The notes under the pieces were generated by a model, which saw only the letters and a list, made by a program, of their open reading frames with translations, did no database searches and was not told the origin of the DNA. The translations under genes and the position numbers were made by a program. From Deinococcus carri (GTDB taxonomy: Bacteria > Deinococcota > Deinococci > Deinococcales > Deinococcaceae), in contig NZ_BAABRP010000011.1 of the NCBI RefSeq assembly GCF_039545055.1, forward strand, positions 1 through 64,000: DNA of 64,000 nt, given 5' to 3'. Below, piece after piece: positions 37,042 through 46,689 of this stretch (positions are counted from its first letter, which is position 1; the number at the start of each line of letters is the position of its first letter).

Positions 37042-37641
37042 GTGCCTGTTCTCGAACATCGCAAACGTCTCCCCTCCACCGACCGGCGGCAGCAGATTCT
37101 CGACATGAGCGCGCGGCTTTTTGTCGAGCGTGGCTACGAGGCGGTCACGATGGGCGACATCGCCAGCGCGCTGGGCATCTCCCGCCCCACGGTCTACAGC
37201 TACTTCGCCTCCACCGAGGCCGTGCTCGAAGCCCTGCTCGCCGAGCGCCTCCGCGCCCTGCTGGAGCGTCTGGAACCCCTGCTCGGGAGCCTGGACCCGC
37301 TGTCGCCTCCCGCCGGCTGCCCCTCGCCCCTGGTAGCCATCTTCCGCTTCCTGCTCGGTGAACGGGACACGCTGGCGCTGCTGCACAGCGGGGGCGGCCC
37401 CAGCTTCCGGGCCAGGCGGCACGCCTTCCTGAACGAGCTGGGCGCTCGCCTCCAGCTCCATCCGGGTCTGCACATCCGCCGGTATCCGGCCCTGCTGCTG
37501 ATCGTCACCACCCTGCTCGACGGCCTGGCCTTCCGCGCCACGACCGACCCCAGCGTGGACACGGAACAGCTTGTCGAGAGTCTGGATACCTTCGTTCGCA
37601 GCGGCGTGCGCCCCTGGCTGGAGGGCAGCGGGGACACCTGA
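37042..37641 (+). CDS. TetR-family regulator, likely repressor of the YhgE-like gene
   Basis: The 199 residues carry an N-terminal helix-turn-helix ([39 protein letters not shown]). The effector domain is not assignable. The GTG start is only 5 bp after a TACACT -10, so the mRNA is probably leaderless. TetR genes divergent from YhgE-type proteins, with shared operators, are common. Three palindromes in the shared promoter support autoregulation. Confidence 0.85.
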   Translation: MPVLEHRKRLPSTDRRQQILDMSARLFVERGYEAVTMGDIASALGISRPTVYSYFASTEAVLEALLAERLRALLERLEPLLGSLDPLSPPAGCPSPLVAIFRFLLGERDTLALLHSGGGPSFRARRHAFLNELGARLQLHPGLHIRRYPALLLIVTTLLDGLAFRATTDPSVDTEQLVESLDTFVRSGVRPWLEGSGDT

Positions 37642-37658
37642 CCCCGGCAGAAAGCGGA

Positions 37659-37709
37659 GGCCCCTCCGGCCCGCAGCTTCCGTTGAAGGCTGCCGGGGCC
37701 GGAGGGGCC
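37659..37709. terminator. Bidirectional hairpin between convergent genes
   Basis: GGCCCCTCCGGCCC (37659-37672) and GGGCCGGAGGGGCC (37696-37709) form a perfect 14-bp stem between the TetR stop and the antiporter stop. Confidence 0.6.
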
Positions 37710-37723
37710 AGGGGTCGGGCGGC

Positions 37724-38896
<1,173 letters not shown>

Positions 38897-38995
38897 GCCG
38901 TGAGTCTAGAGGGAGATGACCAGCCTGGCTCATCCGGGCCAGTTGCCTAGACAGCAGAGGGGTTGGAGATAAGGCTTCCGGATTTTCGCCCTGCC

Positions 38996-39054
38996 TTGAT
39001 GATGATCTTTTCTTTGATCTTTAAAAGAAAAAAGATCTTGATGATCATCATCAA
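38996..39054. repeat. AT-rich palindrome next to the iterons
   Basis: TTGATGATGATC (38996-39007) and GATCATCATCAA (39043-39054) are perfect inverted arms around an AT-rich centre with TTTTCTTT and AAAGAAAA runs. In DNA this GC-rich it is a striking low-melting patch, 46 bp before the first iteron, and a candidate DNA-unwinding element. Confidence 0.6.
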
Positions 39055-39099
39055 GGGGGCGCAGCGAGGGTCGACAAACACGGCGTTTTTCGCGTTTTT

Positions 39100-39351
39100 C
39101 GCCTGAGATGTCCGGTAGTTTGCCCCCCTAATCGCCTGAGTTGTCCGGTAGTTTTGGGGTCAAATCGCCTGAGATGTCCGATAGCCGACCCCCCGAACCG
39201 CCTGAGATGTCCGATAGTGAGTTTTGAAGAGCGGGAGCAGGAAAAAAGACTGTCCCAGAGGGAGTTTTTCGCCTGCTTCTATCGGGAGGCGTCGAAAAAC
39301 CGCCTGAGATGTCCGATACCCCCTGCGCCGGATCGCCTGAGATGTCCGATA
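39100..39351 (+). repeat. Iteron array of the replication origin (six copies, 33-bp phasing)
   Basis: Direct copies of CGCCTGAGATGTCCGATAG start at 39100, 39133, 39166, 39199, 39301 and 39334. The first two read CCGG instead of CCGA, the second also has GTTG for GATG, and the last two match only through ATA. Start-to-start distances are 33, 33, 33, 102 and 33 bp, i.e. about three helical turns. The array ends 59 bp before the RepA start, typical of iteron-controlled origins where RepA binds and also controls its own promoter (possible -10 TATCAT at 39375). Confidence 0.85.
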
Positions 39352-39410
39352 TCGCATTCTGCTGACGGGGCAGGTATCATGGAACGTCACCGACGGGAGG
39401 AAACCTGGCC

Positions 39411-40821
39411 TTGGCTCCGCGCACACGTCAGCCAAAAAAATTGCCCACGCCTCCCCAGGAGATCCGGCGGATCGACGAGGCGAATGTCGGGCGTCTTGGC
39501 CTGATCAGTATTCAGGAGCGGATCCCGGAAAGCTATACCTCCTGGAGTGTGGATTTTGAGGTCGATGGGCGGCCTGCGCGGCTGAGTTGCGACGCGGTGC
39601 CCAAGTACGGTGGGGTGCCGCATGGCCTGGACGGCGATATCGCCACGGCCCTGGTGGACCTGTATGTGGAGACAGGTTGCCCGGAGGACGGTGTGCTCCT
39701 CACGACGGCCTACCAGATTCTCAAGCGGGCGGGCCTGGACGATTCGGGGCGGTACTACCAGAACCTGCGCCAGACCCTCTACCAGCTGCGCACAGCCACC
39801 TACAGCGCCTCCGAGTCGTGGCGGGACCACCGCCGCCGGAGCTGGACGACCGTCACCTTCAACTACATCGAGGCGCTGGAATTCACCAGCCCGGACGATG
39901 AACTGGGCTTGAGCCGCAGCAGCGTGCTGAAAATCAGGCTCGCCGAGTCCATCGTGCGCTCGATTCGTGCCCAGTACACCAAGCCGCTGGACCTGGAGTT
40001 CCTGACCAGCCTGGACCGGCCCCTCACCCGCGCGCTGTACCGGCTGCTGGACGCCCGCCGCTACCCCCCCGAAGACCCGCGCCTGCCCCTGCCGTCGTAC
40101 ACGGTCAACCTGATCAGCTGGGCCGAGGCCTGCAAGATTGTCGACCTGCGCAGCAACAAGATTCGCGCGACCCTCAAGGGTGCCCACGAGGAACTGCTGG
40201 AGCGCGGCTACCTCGCCAGCGTGGAGTACGAGGGCCGCGGGCAAAAGCAACTGATCACCTACACCTTCGCGGGTGTGGGCGGGCAGGAGGTGCAGCCGGT
40301 GCCCGTCACGCCCCTGATCGGTGAGCTGCTGGACTACCGGGTGTCTCTCGCGGTCGCGCGGCGGCTGCTGGCCGAGTACGGGGAAGAACACGTCACGGCG
40401 CGCCTGGAGAAGTTCCGGCGGCTGGTGGCGAACGGCTACCGGGTCAGGAGCAGCTCGGCCCTGCTGGTCGATGTCATCCGCGACCAGGAGGGCAAATATC
40501 CGGACATGCCCGGCGAGACGGAGCCGCGCGTGCCCACGCCCGCCGGACGCGGCCTCCGCGCCGCCTGCCCAGACGCTGGAACGGCGCGAGGCTGCCGGAA
40601 CCCTGGAAGAGCAGGTGGACGCGACCCTGAAGACCGTGCAGTTCCTGCTGCGTGACCGCCTGAGCGTGGGCGAGTATGCCCGGTTGCGTCTGGGGCTGAT
40701 CGTGGGGCAGCCCGAGGCGGGCGAGCTGGGCCGGCGGGCGCTGCGGGCCAAGATGGACGGCCAGCTCGATCAACTGGCCGCCGAGATTCTGAACGAGTTG
40801 CCGCCCCTGCTGCCCGAGTAA
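39411..40821 (+). CDS. repA: RepA-type replication initiator, apparent frameshift near the C-terminus
   Basis: Initiator that would bind the adjacent iterons. TTG start with GGGAGG about 10 bp upstream. The first frame runs to a stop at 40655 (414 aa) and contains winged-helix-like segments (TTAYQILKRAGLDDSGRYY; LISWAEACKIVDLRSNKIRA). After about residue 370 this frame turns into unlikely arginine/proline-rich sequence. The next frame continues naturally with AQTLERREAAGTLEEQVDAT, LKTVQFLLRDRLSVGEY and ILNELPPLLPE to 40821. Joining them between about 40505 and 40575 gives roughly 469 residues. This may be an indel, an assembly error or programmed frameshifting. Confidence 0.82.
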
Positions 40822-40824
40822 GAC

Positions 40825-41015
40825 CAAATTGCGTTGATTCTTTGGAATCAACCGAGCGGACTGGCACAGCTCCGCAGGAGAGCGAGGAGCAAAAAGGACG
40901 GGGTTGCGGCGATGGAACCGCCCAGTGTCCAGAGCCGCCGCTGGACACGCTTTCAGGGCGGGCAGGAACATCTGGCGCTTTCTCAGAGGTCCGGGAATCA
41001 GAGCAATCCCGTATA
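40825..41015 (+). repeat. Dispersed intergenic element, copy B
   Basis: Fills the gap between repA and the ABC permease stop. Hairpin 1 is GTTGATTC (40833-40840) with GAATCAAC (40845-40852). The core AGGAGAGCGAGGAGCAAAAA is followed by GGACGGGGTTGCGGCGATGG. Hairpin 2 is GTGTCCAG (40925-40932) with CTGGACAC (40941-40948). It is longer than the other copies because of an extra 3' segment. Confidence 0.55.
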
Positions 41016-41023
41016 ATCCAGCT

Positions 41024-41875
41024 TTAGCCCTTCATGCCCGTCAGCACGATGCCCTCGATGATCTGGCGCTGGAAGAAGGCGAACACCAGCAGCACCGGAA
41101 TCACCGCCAGGCTGCTCGCCGCCATGATCAGGCCCCACTGCGTCCCCGCCTCGCCGTTGAAGAGGGCCGTGCCCACCGGCAGCGTGCGGAACTGCGGCTG
41201 CTGAATCACGATCAGCGGCCACAGGAAGGCGTTCCAGTTGCCCAGGAACGTGAAGATGGCGAGGCTGGCGAGGGCCGGGCGCACCAGCGGCAGCGCGATG
41301 CGCCAGAAGATGCCGAACTCGTGCATCCCGTCGATGCGTGCCGCTTCCAGCAGGTCGCCCGGCACGCTCTCGAAGAACTGCCGCATCAGGAACACGCCGA
41401 AAGCGCTCATCAGGCCGGGAAACATGATGGCGAGGTAGGCCCCCGGCACCGACCGCGTGAGCTGAAGGTCGCTGACGCCCACGAACCAGGGAATCACCAG
41501 CATCTCGGTGGGGATCATCAGCGTGGAGAGAATCAGGATAAAGACCAGGTTCTTGCCGGGAAAGTCGAACTTGGCGAGGGTGTAGCCCACCAGCGAGTCG
41601 AAGAACAGCACACTGACGGTCGTGACCCCCGCCACCAGCAGGCTGTTGCCGAACCATTGCACGAACTTCGTCTCGGTCAGCACCTGCCGGTAGTTGTCCA
41701 GCGTGGGGTCCGCCGGGAGGAAACTCAGGTTGAACAGTTCCTGAAAGCTCTTGAGGCTGGTGAGCAGCATCCAGGCGAAGGGAAAGAGCGTGAGCACCAC
41801 GCCCAGCGTGAGCACCAGATAGGCGAGGACCGTGCGAGTATCGGTCCGCCTGCGCGGGGGGGCGGCGGCCGTCAA
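41024..41875 (-). CDS. Sugar ABC transporter permease (MalG-type)
   Basis: Six membrane segments in 283 residues and the EAA loop EAARIDGMHEFGIFWRIALP that contacts the ATPase. The TTG start overlaps the stop of the upstream permease by 4 bp. It forms a CUT1-type importer with the next two genes. No ATP-binding subunit is in the window; such systems often share a genomic MsmX/MalK-like ATPase. Confidence 0.9.
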   Translation of the reverse strand: MTAAAPPRRRTDTRTVLAYLVLTLGVVLTLFPFAWMLLTSLKSFQELFNLSFLPADPTLDNYRQVLTETKFVQWFGNSLLVAGVTTVSVLFFDSLVGYTLAKFDFPGKNLVFILILSTLMIPTEMLVIPWFVGVSDLQLTRSVPGAYLAIMFPGLMSAFGVFLMRQFFESVPGDLLEAARIDGMHEFGIFWRIALPLVRPALASLAIFTFLGNWNAFLWPLIVIQQPQFRTLPVGTALFNGEAGTQWGLIMAASSLAVIPVLLVFAFFQRQIIEGIVLTGMKG

Positions 41876-42816
41876 ACGTCGTACCTCCGGGTCAGGAAGC
41901 GCAGTTGCAGCAGCGTGATCAGCAGGATGATCACGAACAGCACCACCGTGATGGCCGAGGCGTAGCCCATCTGGTAGCGCCCGAAGGCGAGCTGGTAGAT
42001 GTACAGCGCGACCGTCATGGTGCTGCCCAGCGGCCCGCCCTGGTCGGTGAAGTTGAGGTTCACCACCTGCGTGAACAGTTGCAGGTAGGCGATGGTGCCG
42101 GTCACCACGCTGAAGACCAGGGTGGGGTTCAGCAGCGGCCAGGTGATCTTCCAGAAGGCCTGTGTCGGGCTGGCCCCGTCAATCTCCGCCGCCTCGTAGT
42201 ACACGCGGGGAATGGCGGCCAGGCCCGCGAGGAACAGCACGACCTGAAAGCCCAGGTTCTGCCAAACCACCAGCGCGGCGGTCGTGGGCAGCGCCTGACC
42301 CGGCGAGGTCAGGAAGGCCTGCGGCGGGAGGTGCAGCCACATCAGAAAGGTGTTCACCGGCCCGAACTGCGGGCTGAACACCCACTGCCACACCCACGCC
42401 GCCGCCACGATGGGCGTGACATACGGCGCGAAGTACAGGGCGCGGTACAGCCCCTGGAGGGCACGAATCCGCCCCAGCAGCAGCGCGATGCCCAGCCCCA
42501 GGGCAAGCTGGGCGGGCACGCCGATCAGGGTGTACAGCGCCGTATTTTTCAGCGCCTGCCCGAACTTCTCGTCGCCCAGAAGCGCGCGGTAGTTCTCCAC
42601 CCCCACGAAGGGCTGCTGCTCCTTGAGGATGTTCCAGTCGAAGAGGCTCAGGCGCAGCGCCGTCAGGGTCGGGATAAAGCGCACCACCAGAAAGAACAGC
42701 AGCGGCACCAGCAGGAAGGTGTACGCGGTGCGAATCTGGTGCCGCCGCAGTGAGCTGGGCCGGGAGGAGGACCGGGCGGGTGCCCGTCTCCCCCGCAGGT
42801 CACTTGTAGTAGCCAT
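41872..42816 (-). CDS. Sugar ABC transporter permease (MalF-type)
   Basis: The 314 residues have a basic N-terminal tail, about six membrane segments and the EAA loop EAAEIDGASPTQAFWKITWP. The ATG at 42816 lies inside the 3' end of the binding-protein gene (17 bp overlap), giving tight coupling. It partners with the MalG-type permease downstream. Confidence 0.9.
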   Translation of the reverse strand: MATTSDLRGRRAPARSSSRPSSLRRHQIRTAYTFLLVPLLFFLVVRFIPTLTALRLSLFDWNILKEQQPFVGVENYRALLGDEKFGQALKNTALYTLIGVPAQLALGLGIALLLGRIRALQGLYRALYFAPYVTPIVAAAWVWQWVFSPQFGPVNTFLMWLHLPPQAFLTSPGQALPTTAALVVWQNLGFQVVLFLAGLAAIPRVYYEAAEIDGASPTQAFWKITWPLLNPTLVFSVVTGTIAYLQLFTQVVNLNFTDQGGPLGSTMTVALYIYQLAFGRYQMGYASAITVVLFVIILLITLLQLRFLTRRYDV

Positions 42817-44053
42817 TCAGGATCTTCTGCTCGTCGGCCGCCGCCCTCTTCACGGCGTTGGCGGGCGAGCCGCCCTGGAGGATCACCGAGTTGATGGCGT
42901 CCACCCAGGCCTTGCGCTGCCCGGCCTCGTCCACGAAGAGGGTGGAGTGCGCGAACGGCAGGGCGTACACGAAGGGGCCGTACACCGGATCACGCCGCAG
43001 GCCGGGGTCATTGGCGAGCTTCTTGCTGGCGGGGATCTCCCCCACCGCCTGGAGCCAGGTGCGCTGGGTGTCCTCGCTGGTCAGGAACTTCAGGAACTTG
43101 ACGGCGGCGGCCAGCTTCTCGCCCTTCGCATTCCTGGTGATGCCGTTGACCCAGTACGAGCCGAAGTTGCTGCGCACGCCGTTCCCCTTGAATACGGGCA
43201 GCGGCACCACGCCCCAGCCAAACTTTGCGCCTTTCTGGATGGTGCCCACGGCAAAGGACCCGTCGATGATCATGCCCACCTTCCCGGCGATAAAGGCGTC
43301 GCGGTAGCTGTTGTTGCCGGGGAAGAAGTTGGGCGTGCCGAGTTTGTATTTGGTGTAGAGGTCGGTGTAGAAGTTCATCGCCTTTACGCCCGCGTCGCTG
43401 TCGTACGTGACCTGCTTGCCGTCCTTGCTGTAGGGGGAGCCGCCGAACTGCCGCACCAGCACCTCGCGGACCACGTGGTAGTCCTGGCCGTCGGGCTGGA
43501 TGCCGAAGCCCAGCGTGGTGAAGCGGGGCGGCGCGCCCTTCACGACCTTCTGCGCGGCGGCGATGAAGTCCTCCCAGGTGCGCGGCGGCGTCAGCACCCC
43601 GGCCGCCTTGAGCAGGTCCTTGTTGTAGAAGAGTGCCAGTGTACGCACGGAGGTGGGCAGGGCGTAATACTGCCCGCCAATCTTGCTGGTCTGGACCATC
43701 GGCACGAAGCTGTTCTCAATCTGCTTGACCGGGAAGTCCGCCTTGGGCAGCGGCTGAAGGTACCCGCTGTCCACGTACTGCGGCAGCCAGCCATAGAAGA
43801 GGTTCACCACGTCCGGTCCCTGCCCCGCCGGCACGCTTGACGCCACCTTCTGATTGTAGGCGTCGTAGGGGAAGGTTTCCTGCCTGATCTTGATGTCCGG
43901 GTTCTGGGCCTCGAACTTGGCGATCAGTTTGTTCATGGTGTCCACCTTGCTGGCGTAGTCGTACTGCCAGTAGGTGAGGGTGACGGGGGCGGCGGTCGCG
44001 GTGGCCGTGAGGGCGGCGCTGAGGGTCAGGGCCAGCGTCAGGAACTTGCGCAT
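42800..44053 (-). CDS. Extracellular sugar-binding protein of an ABC importer
   Basis: The 417 residues begin with a signal peptide (MRKFLTLALTLSAALTATATA) followed by the family 1 solute-binding fold: TLTYWQYDYASKVDTMNKLI, GPDVVNLFYGWLPQYVDSGY, YALPTSVRTLALFYNKDLL and VGMIIDGSFAVGT. The likely ligand is an oligosaccharide or polyol; the exact sugar cannot be told. It is the first gene of the importer operon. The 160 bp upstream separate it from the lyase-like gene on the same strand. Confidence 0.92.
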   Translation of the reverse strand: MRKFLTLALTLSAALTATATAAPVTLTYWQYDYASKVDTMNKLIAKFEAQNPDIKIRQETFPYDAYNQKVASSVPAGQGPDVVNLFYGWLPQYVDSGYLQPLPKADFPVKQIENSFVPMVQTSKIGGQYYALPTSVRTLALFYNKDLLKAAGVLTPPRTWEDFIAAAQKVVKGAPPRFTTLGFGIQPDGQDYHVVREVLVRQFGGSPYSKDGKQVTYDSDAGVKAMNFYTDLYTKYKLGTPNFFPGNNSYRDAFIAGKVGMIIDGSFAVGTIQKGAKFGWGVVPLPVFKGNGVRSNFGSYWVNGITRNAKGEKLAAAVKFLKFLTSEDTQRTWLQAVGEIPASKKLANDPGLRRDPVYGPFVYALPFAHSTLFVDEAGQRKAWVDAINSVILQGGSPANAVKRAAADEQKILNGYYK

Positions 44054-44215
44054 GCGGGACTCCTTGCAGGGGGGAAAGAGGCGACTTGCCGGGGTCAGGT
44101 GGGGCCGGGAAAGCCTGCTGGGGTGGATACCCTCCCCCGTGCTTGCCCCCGCTCCATGCTGTTGTTCAGCCCCAGGGTAACGCCTGAGCGGGCACGCTGG
44201 CCCTCCATCCGCGGT

Positions 44216-45622
44216 TTATTCTTCGCCCGCCAGGAACGTCCGGGCGGCGGCAAAGCGCCCGGTGACGGCTCCGTGCCGCCGCGTGTCCTGCTCCAGCCGC
44301 TCCCGCGCCGCCGTGAGGGCCTTCCCCATCACGGTGGGGGCCGGGCCGCCGTAGGTCGTGCGGCGGGCGATAAAGGCGGCGGGGTCGAGGGCGGCGGCAA
44401 GGTCGCCCGCCGGAAGCGTGACGCCCAGGGCCGCCAGGTCCTCCGGCGTGGCCGAGCCGAGCGTGCGCCCCGCGGCCTGCAAGCGGGCCAGCAACGCCTT
44501 CGCGGTGGCATGGGCCTCCCGGAACCCGCCCCCACCCTGCCGGGCCAGTACGTCGGCGAGTTCGGTCAGGGCAGCTTCCCCGGCTCCGGCCTCCCGCCGC
44601 CAGGCCGCCCGGTTGACCTGCGGGTTCGTCAGTGCTGCGGTCAGCAGTTCCAGGCCCTCGCGGAATTCCTGCCACATCTGGTGCAGGGGCGGCTGCATGT
44701 CGGTCCCCGGATCGTTGATGTCCCCAAAGGGCACGTTGTGGGCGCTGAACACGATGGTCTGCGTCATGCCGATGGCCCTGCTGAACCTGGTGCGGGCGTG
44801 TTCCAGCGCGACCGGGTTGCGCTTCTGGGGCATCACGCTGCTGCCCTGCACCAGGCCGTCTTCCAGCGTCAGCAGCCCGCGCGAGGCCCACAGCAGCAGG
44901 TCATGCACCGCGCGCGAGAGGGTCGTGGCCGCCACCGTGACCACCCCGGCGAGTTCCACCTGCCAGTCGCTGGTGCTCACGGCGTCGTAGGTGTTCTCGA
45001 CCGGCCGGTCGAAGGCTAGGAGCCGCGCCGTCAGCTCCCGGTCGATGGGAAAGCTGGTGCCCGCCAGCGCCACCGCCCCCAGCGGGCTGAGGTTGACGTG
45101 GGCGAGCGCGCCGAACATCCGCCCCGTGTCGCGCGACAGGACGTTTTCCAGCGCGCCCAGGTAATGGGCCAGGGTGGTGGGCTGGGCGGGCTGGTGGTGC
45201 GTGTACGCGACGATGACCGCGTTCACCTCGCGGGCCGCCAGGTCCAGCAGGGTTCGGCGCAGCCGCAGCAGGTGTCGCGCGGCCTCCAGCAGCTCCTCAC
45301 GGGCGCTGAGGCGGTAGAGAGCCATATCCAGGTCGTTGCGGGACAGGGCCGTTCGCAGGGCACCCGCGGCCTGCCCGTTCTCCCCGGCGAGGCGGCGGTC
45401 CAGGGCGAAGAACACGTCCTCGACCTGGGGGTCGTGGGGCGGAAAGGGCCTGCGCCTGAGGGTTCGCAACAGGGCCGCGGCCTCGCCGGCATGGGGAACC
45501 TGCTGAGCCTCCAGCATCAGCGCGTGGGCGGTCAGGGCGTCGAACAGGTGCGGCAGCAGATGGGCGAGAGCATAGGCGTAGTCGGGCTGGAGAACGGTCC
45601 TGAGATAGGTGTCATGCCACAT
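44216..45622 (-). CDS. Argininosuccinate lyase / fumarase superfamily protein
   Basis: The 468 residues carry the superfamily signature GSSVMPQKRNP near residue 270 and the upstream AYTHHQPAQPTTLAHYL histidine motif, in the argininosuccinate-lyase arrangement (EDVFFALDRRL; VSTSDWQVEL). A C-terminal domain follows (TTYGGPAPTVMGKAL). The N-terminal 60 residues are divergent from housekeeping ArgH. No other arginine genes are near; it stands beside a sugar ABC importer, so it may cleave a different C-N or C-O linked succinyl-type substrate. Activity as ArgH is possible but not supported by context. Confidence 0.75.
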   Translation of the reverse strand: MWHDTYLRTVLQPDYAYALAHLLPHLFDALTAHALMLEAQQVPHAGEAAALLRTLRRRPFPPHDPQVEDVFFALDRRLAGENGQAAGALRTALSRNDLDMALYRLSAREELLEAARHLLRLRRTLLDLAAREVNAVIVAYTHHQPAQPTTLAHYLGALENVLSRDTGRMFGALAHVNLSPLGAVALAGTSFPIDRELTARLLAFDRPVENTYDAVSTSDWQVELAGVVTVAATTLSRAVHDLLLWASRGLLTLEDGLVQGSSVMPQKRNPVALEHARTRFSRAIGMTQTIVFSAHNVPFGDINDPGTDMQPPLHQMWQEFREGLELLTAALTNPQVNRAAWRREAGAGEAALTELADVLARQGGGGFREAHATAKALLARLQAAGRTLGSATPEDLAALGVTLPAGDLAAALDPAAFIARRTTYGGPAPTVMGKALTAARERLEQDTRRHGAVTGRFAAARTFLAGEE

Positions 45623-45723
45623 CTGGACACCTGCCTTTCCGTTGGGGCCTGCTCCGCTGGTGTCGTGGCCGCATGTTCACTCCTTTTTGCCCTCGCGTGT
45701 CCGCCTCTCCCCTGGACTCCGCC

Positions 45724-46689
45724 TCACGCCTCGCGGTCGGGTGCCCCCCCGTCCAGTTCCTGCTGCAACTGCCGCAGCAGCCCGACCACACGTTTGCGGC
45801 GTGAGGCGTCCAGCCGGTCGAGCTGCCGGACACCCAGCCGCCCGCGCACGTCCGCCGCAAGGGTGCGCCAGGCCTTGCCCTGATGCGTGTCGACCAGTCC
45901 GGTCAGTTCCTTGAAGGAGGCCCCGGCGAGGGCCTTTTCCAGCAACTCCGCCCGCAGTTCCTCGTCGGTCTGGCGGTGAATCAGCAGGGCGCTGCGGCCC
46001 GCGACCCGGCCCTCGCGGACCGCCGTCAGCAGGTCGTCCGGCAGTTGCAGCAGGGGCAGGTGGTTGGTGGCATACGATTCCCAGGTCAGGGTTCCGAGCT
46101 GCTGGAACAGCCGCCGCAGCGCCGCCGTCTCCTCCGGGAACTGCTCCGGCGCATTCCGCAGCGTGTGCAGCCGCCGCCCGATCTCCTGGGCCAGACTGGA
46201 GGTCATGACGTGCTCGCCCGCCGCCAGGCCCAGGGCCTCCTGCACCAGCAGCAGCCGGTAGCTGGCCTCGTCCACCGGGTCCAGGTCCTCGCGTTGCAGG
46301 TTCTCGACCGCACTCAGCCGCCGCGCCTCCGGGTCATCCAGATTCACGATCAGGCAGGGAAGGGTGCGGGGTGCTTCCCCCTCCAGCGTGCCGACTTCCT
46401 CCGGCGTCAGGGCCAGGGCCGCCCCCACGTCGGGGTCGGAGGCCCGCCAGCGGCGCTCCCCGGCGATGATCTCGTAGTGGCCGCCCTGGGTGGGATGGGG
46501 CCGGACCACCAGATTCTGCCGCACGCCCTCAGCGCGGACACTCCGGGCCAGGGCCAGCAGCCCCGCGCGGTCGAAGCTGCGGCGCGGCTGCCACGGGGCC
46601 GGCACCAGTTGCTCGCGCCGCAGCTGGCGCAGTGTCCCCTGCGCTGCCACCTGATTCAGGCCGCCTCCCAGCAGATCCTCACGCGCCAC
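45724..46689 (-). CDS. parB: ParB-family partition protein
   Basis: The 321 residues include an N-terminal ParB/sulfiredoxin fold with PWQPRRSFDRAGLLALA, the GERRWRA box within IIAGERRWRAS and ENLQREDLDPVDEASY. A helix-turn-helix region follows (MTSSLAQEIGRRLHTLRNAP), then a basic C-terminus for dimerisation. It loads on parS and spreads to segregate the replicon. GTG start with GGGAGG upstream; it overlaps the parA 3' end by 11 bp, so the two are translated together. Confidence 0.9.
   Translation of the reverse strand: MAREDLLGGGLNQVAAQGTLRQLRREQLVPAPWQPRRSFDRAGLLALARSVRAEGVRQNLVVRPHPTQGGHYEIIAGERRWRASDPDVGAALALTPEEVGTLEGEAPRTLPCLIVNLDDPEARRLSAVENLQREDLDPVDEASYRLLLVQEALGLAAGEHVMTSSLAQEIGRRLHTLRNAPEQFPEETAALRRLFQQLGTLTWESYATNHLPLLQLPDDLLTAVREGRVAGRSALLIHRQTDEELRAELLEKALAGASFKELTGLVDTHQGKAWRTLAADVRGRLGVRQLDRLDASRRKRVVGLLRQLQQELDGGAPDREA

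Noticed and set aside
38996..39054. Intrinsic terminator for the Ca2+/H+ antiporter
   Set aside because: The antiporter is transcribed away from this site, so the palindrome lies on its promoter side.
39100..39351. CRISPR array
   Set aside because: Repeats are 18-19 bp with 14-bp spacers, too short for CRISPR, and they lead into a replication initiator; they are iterons.
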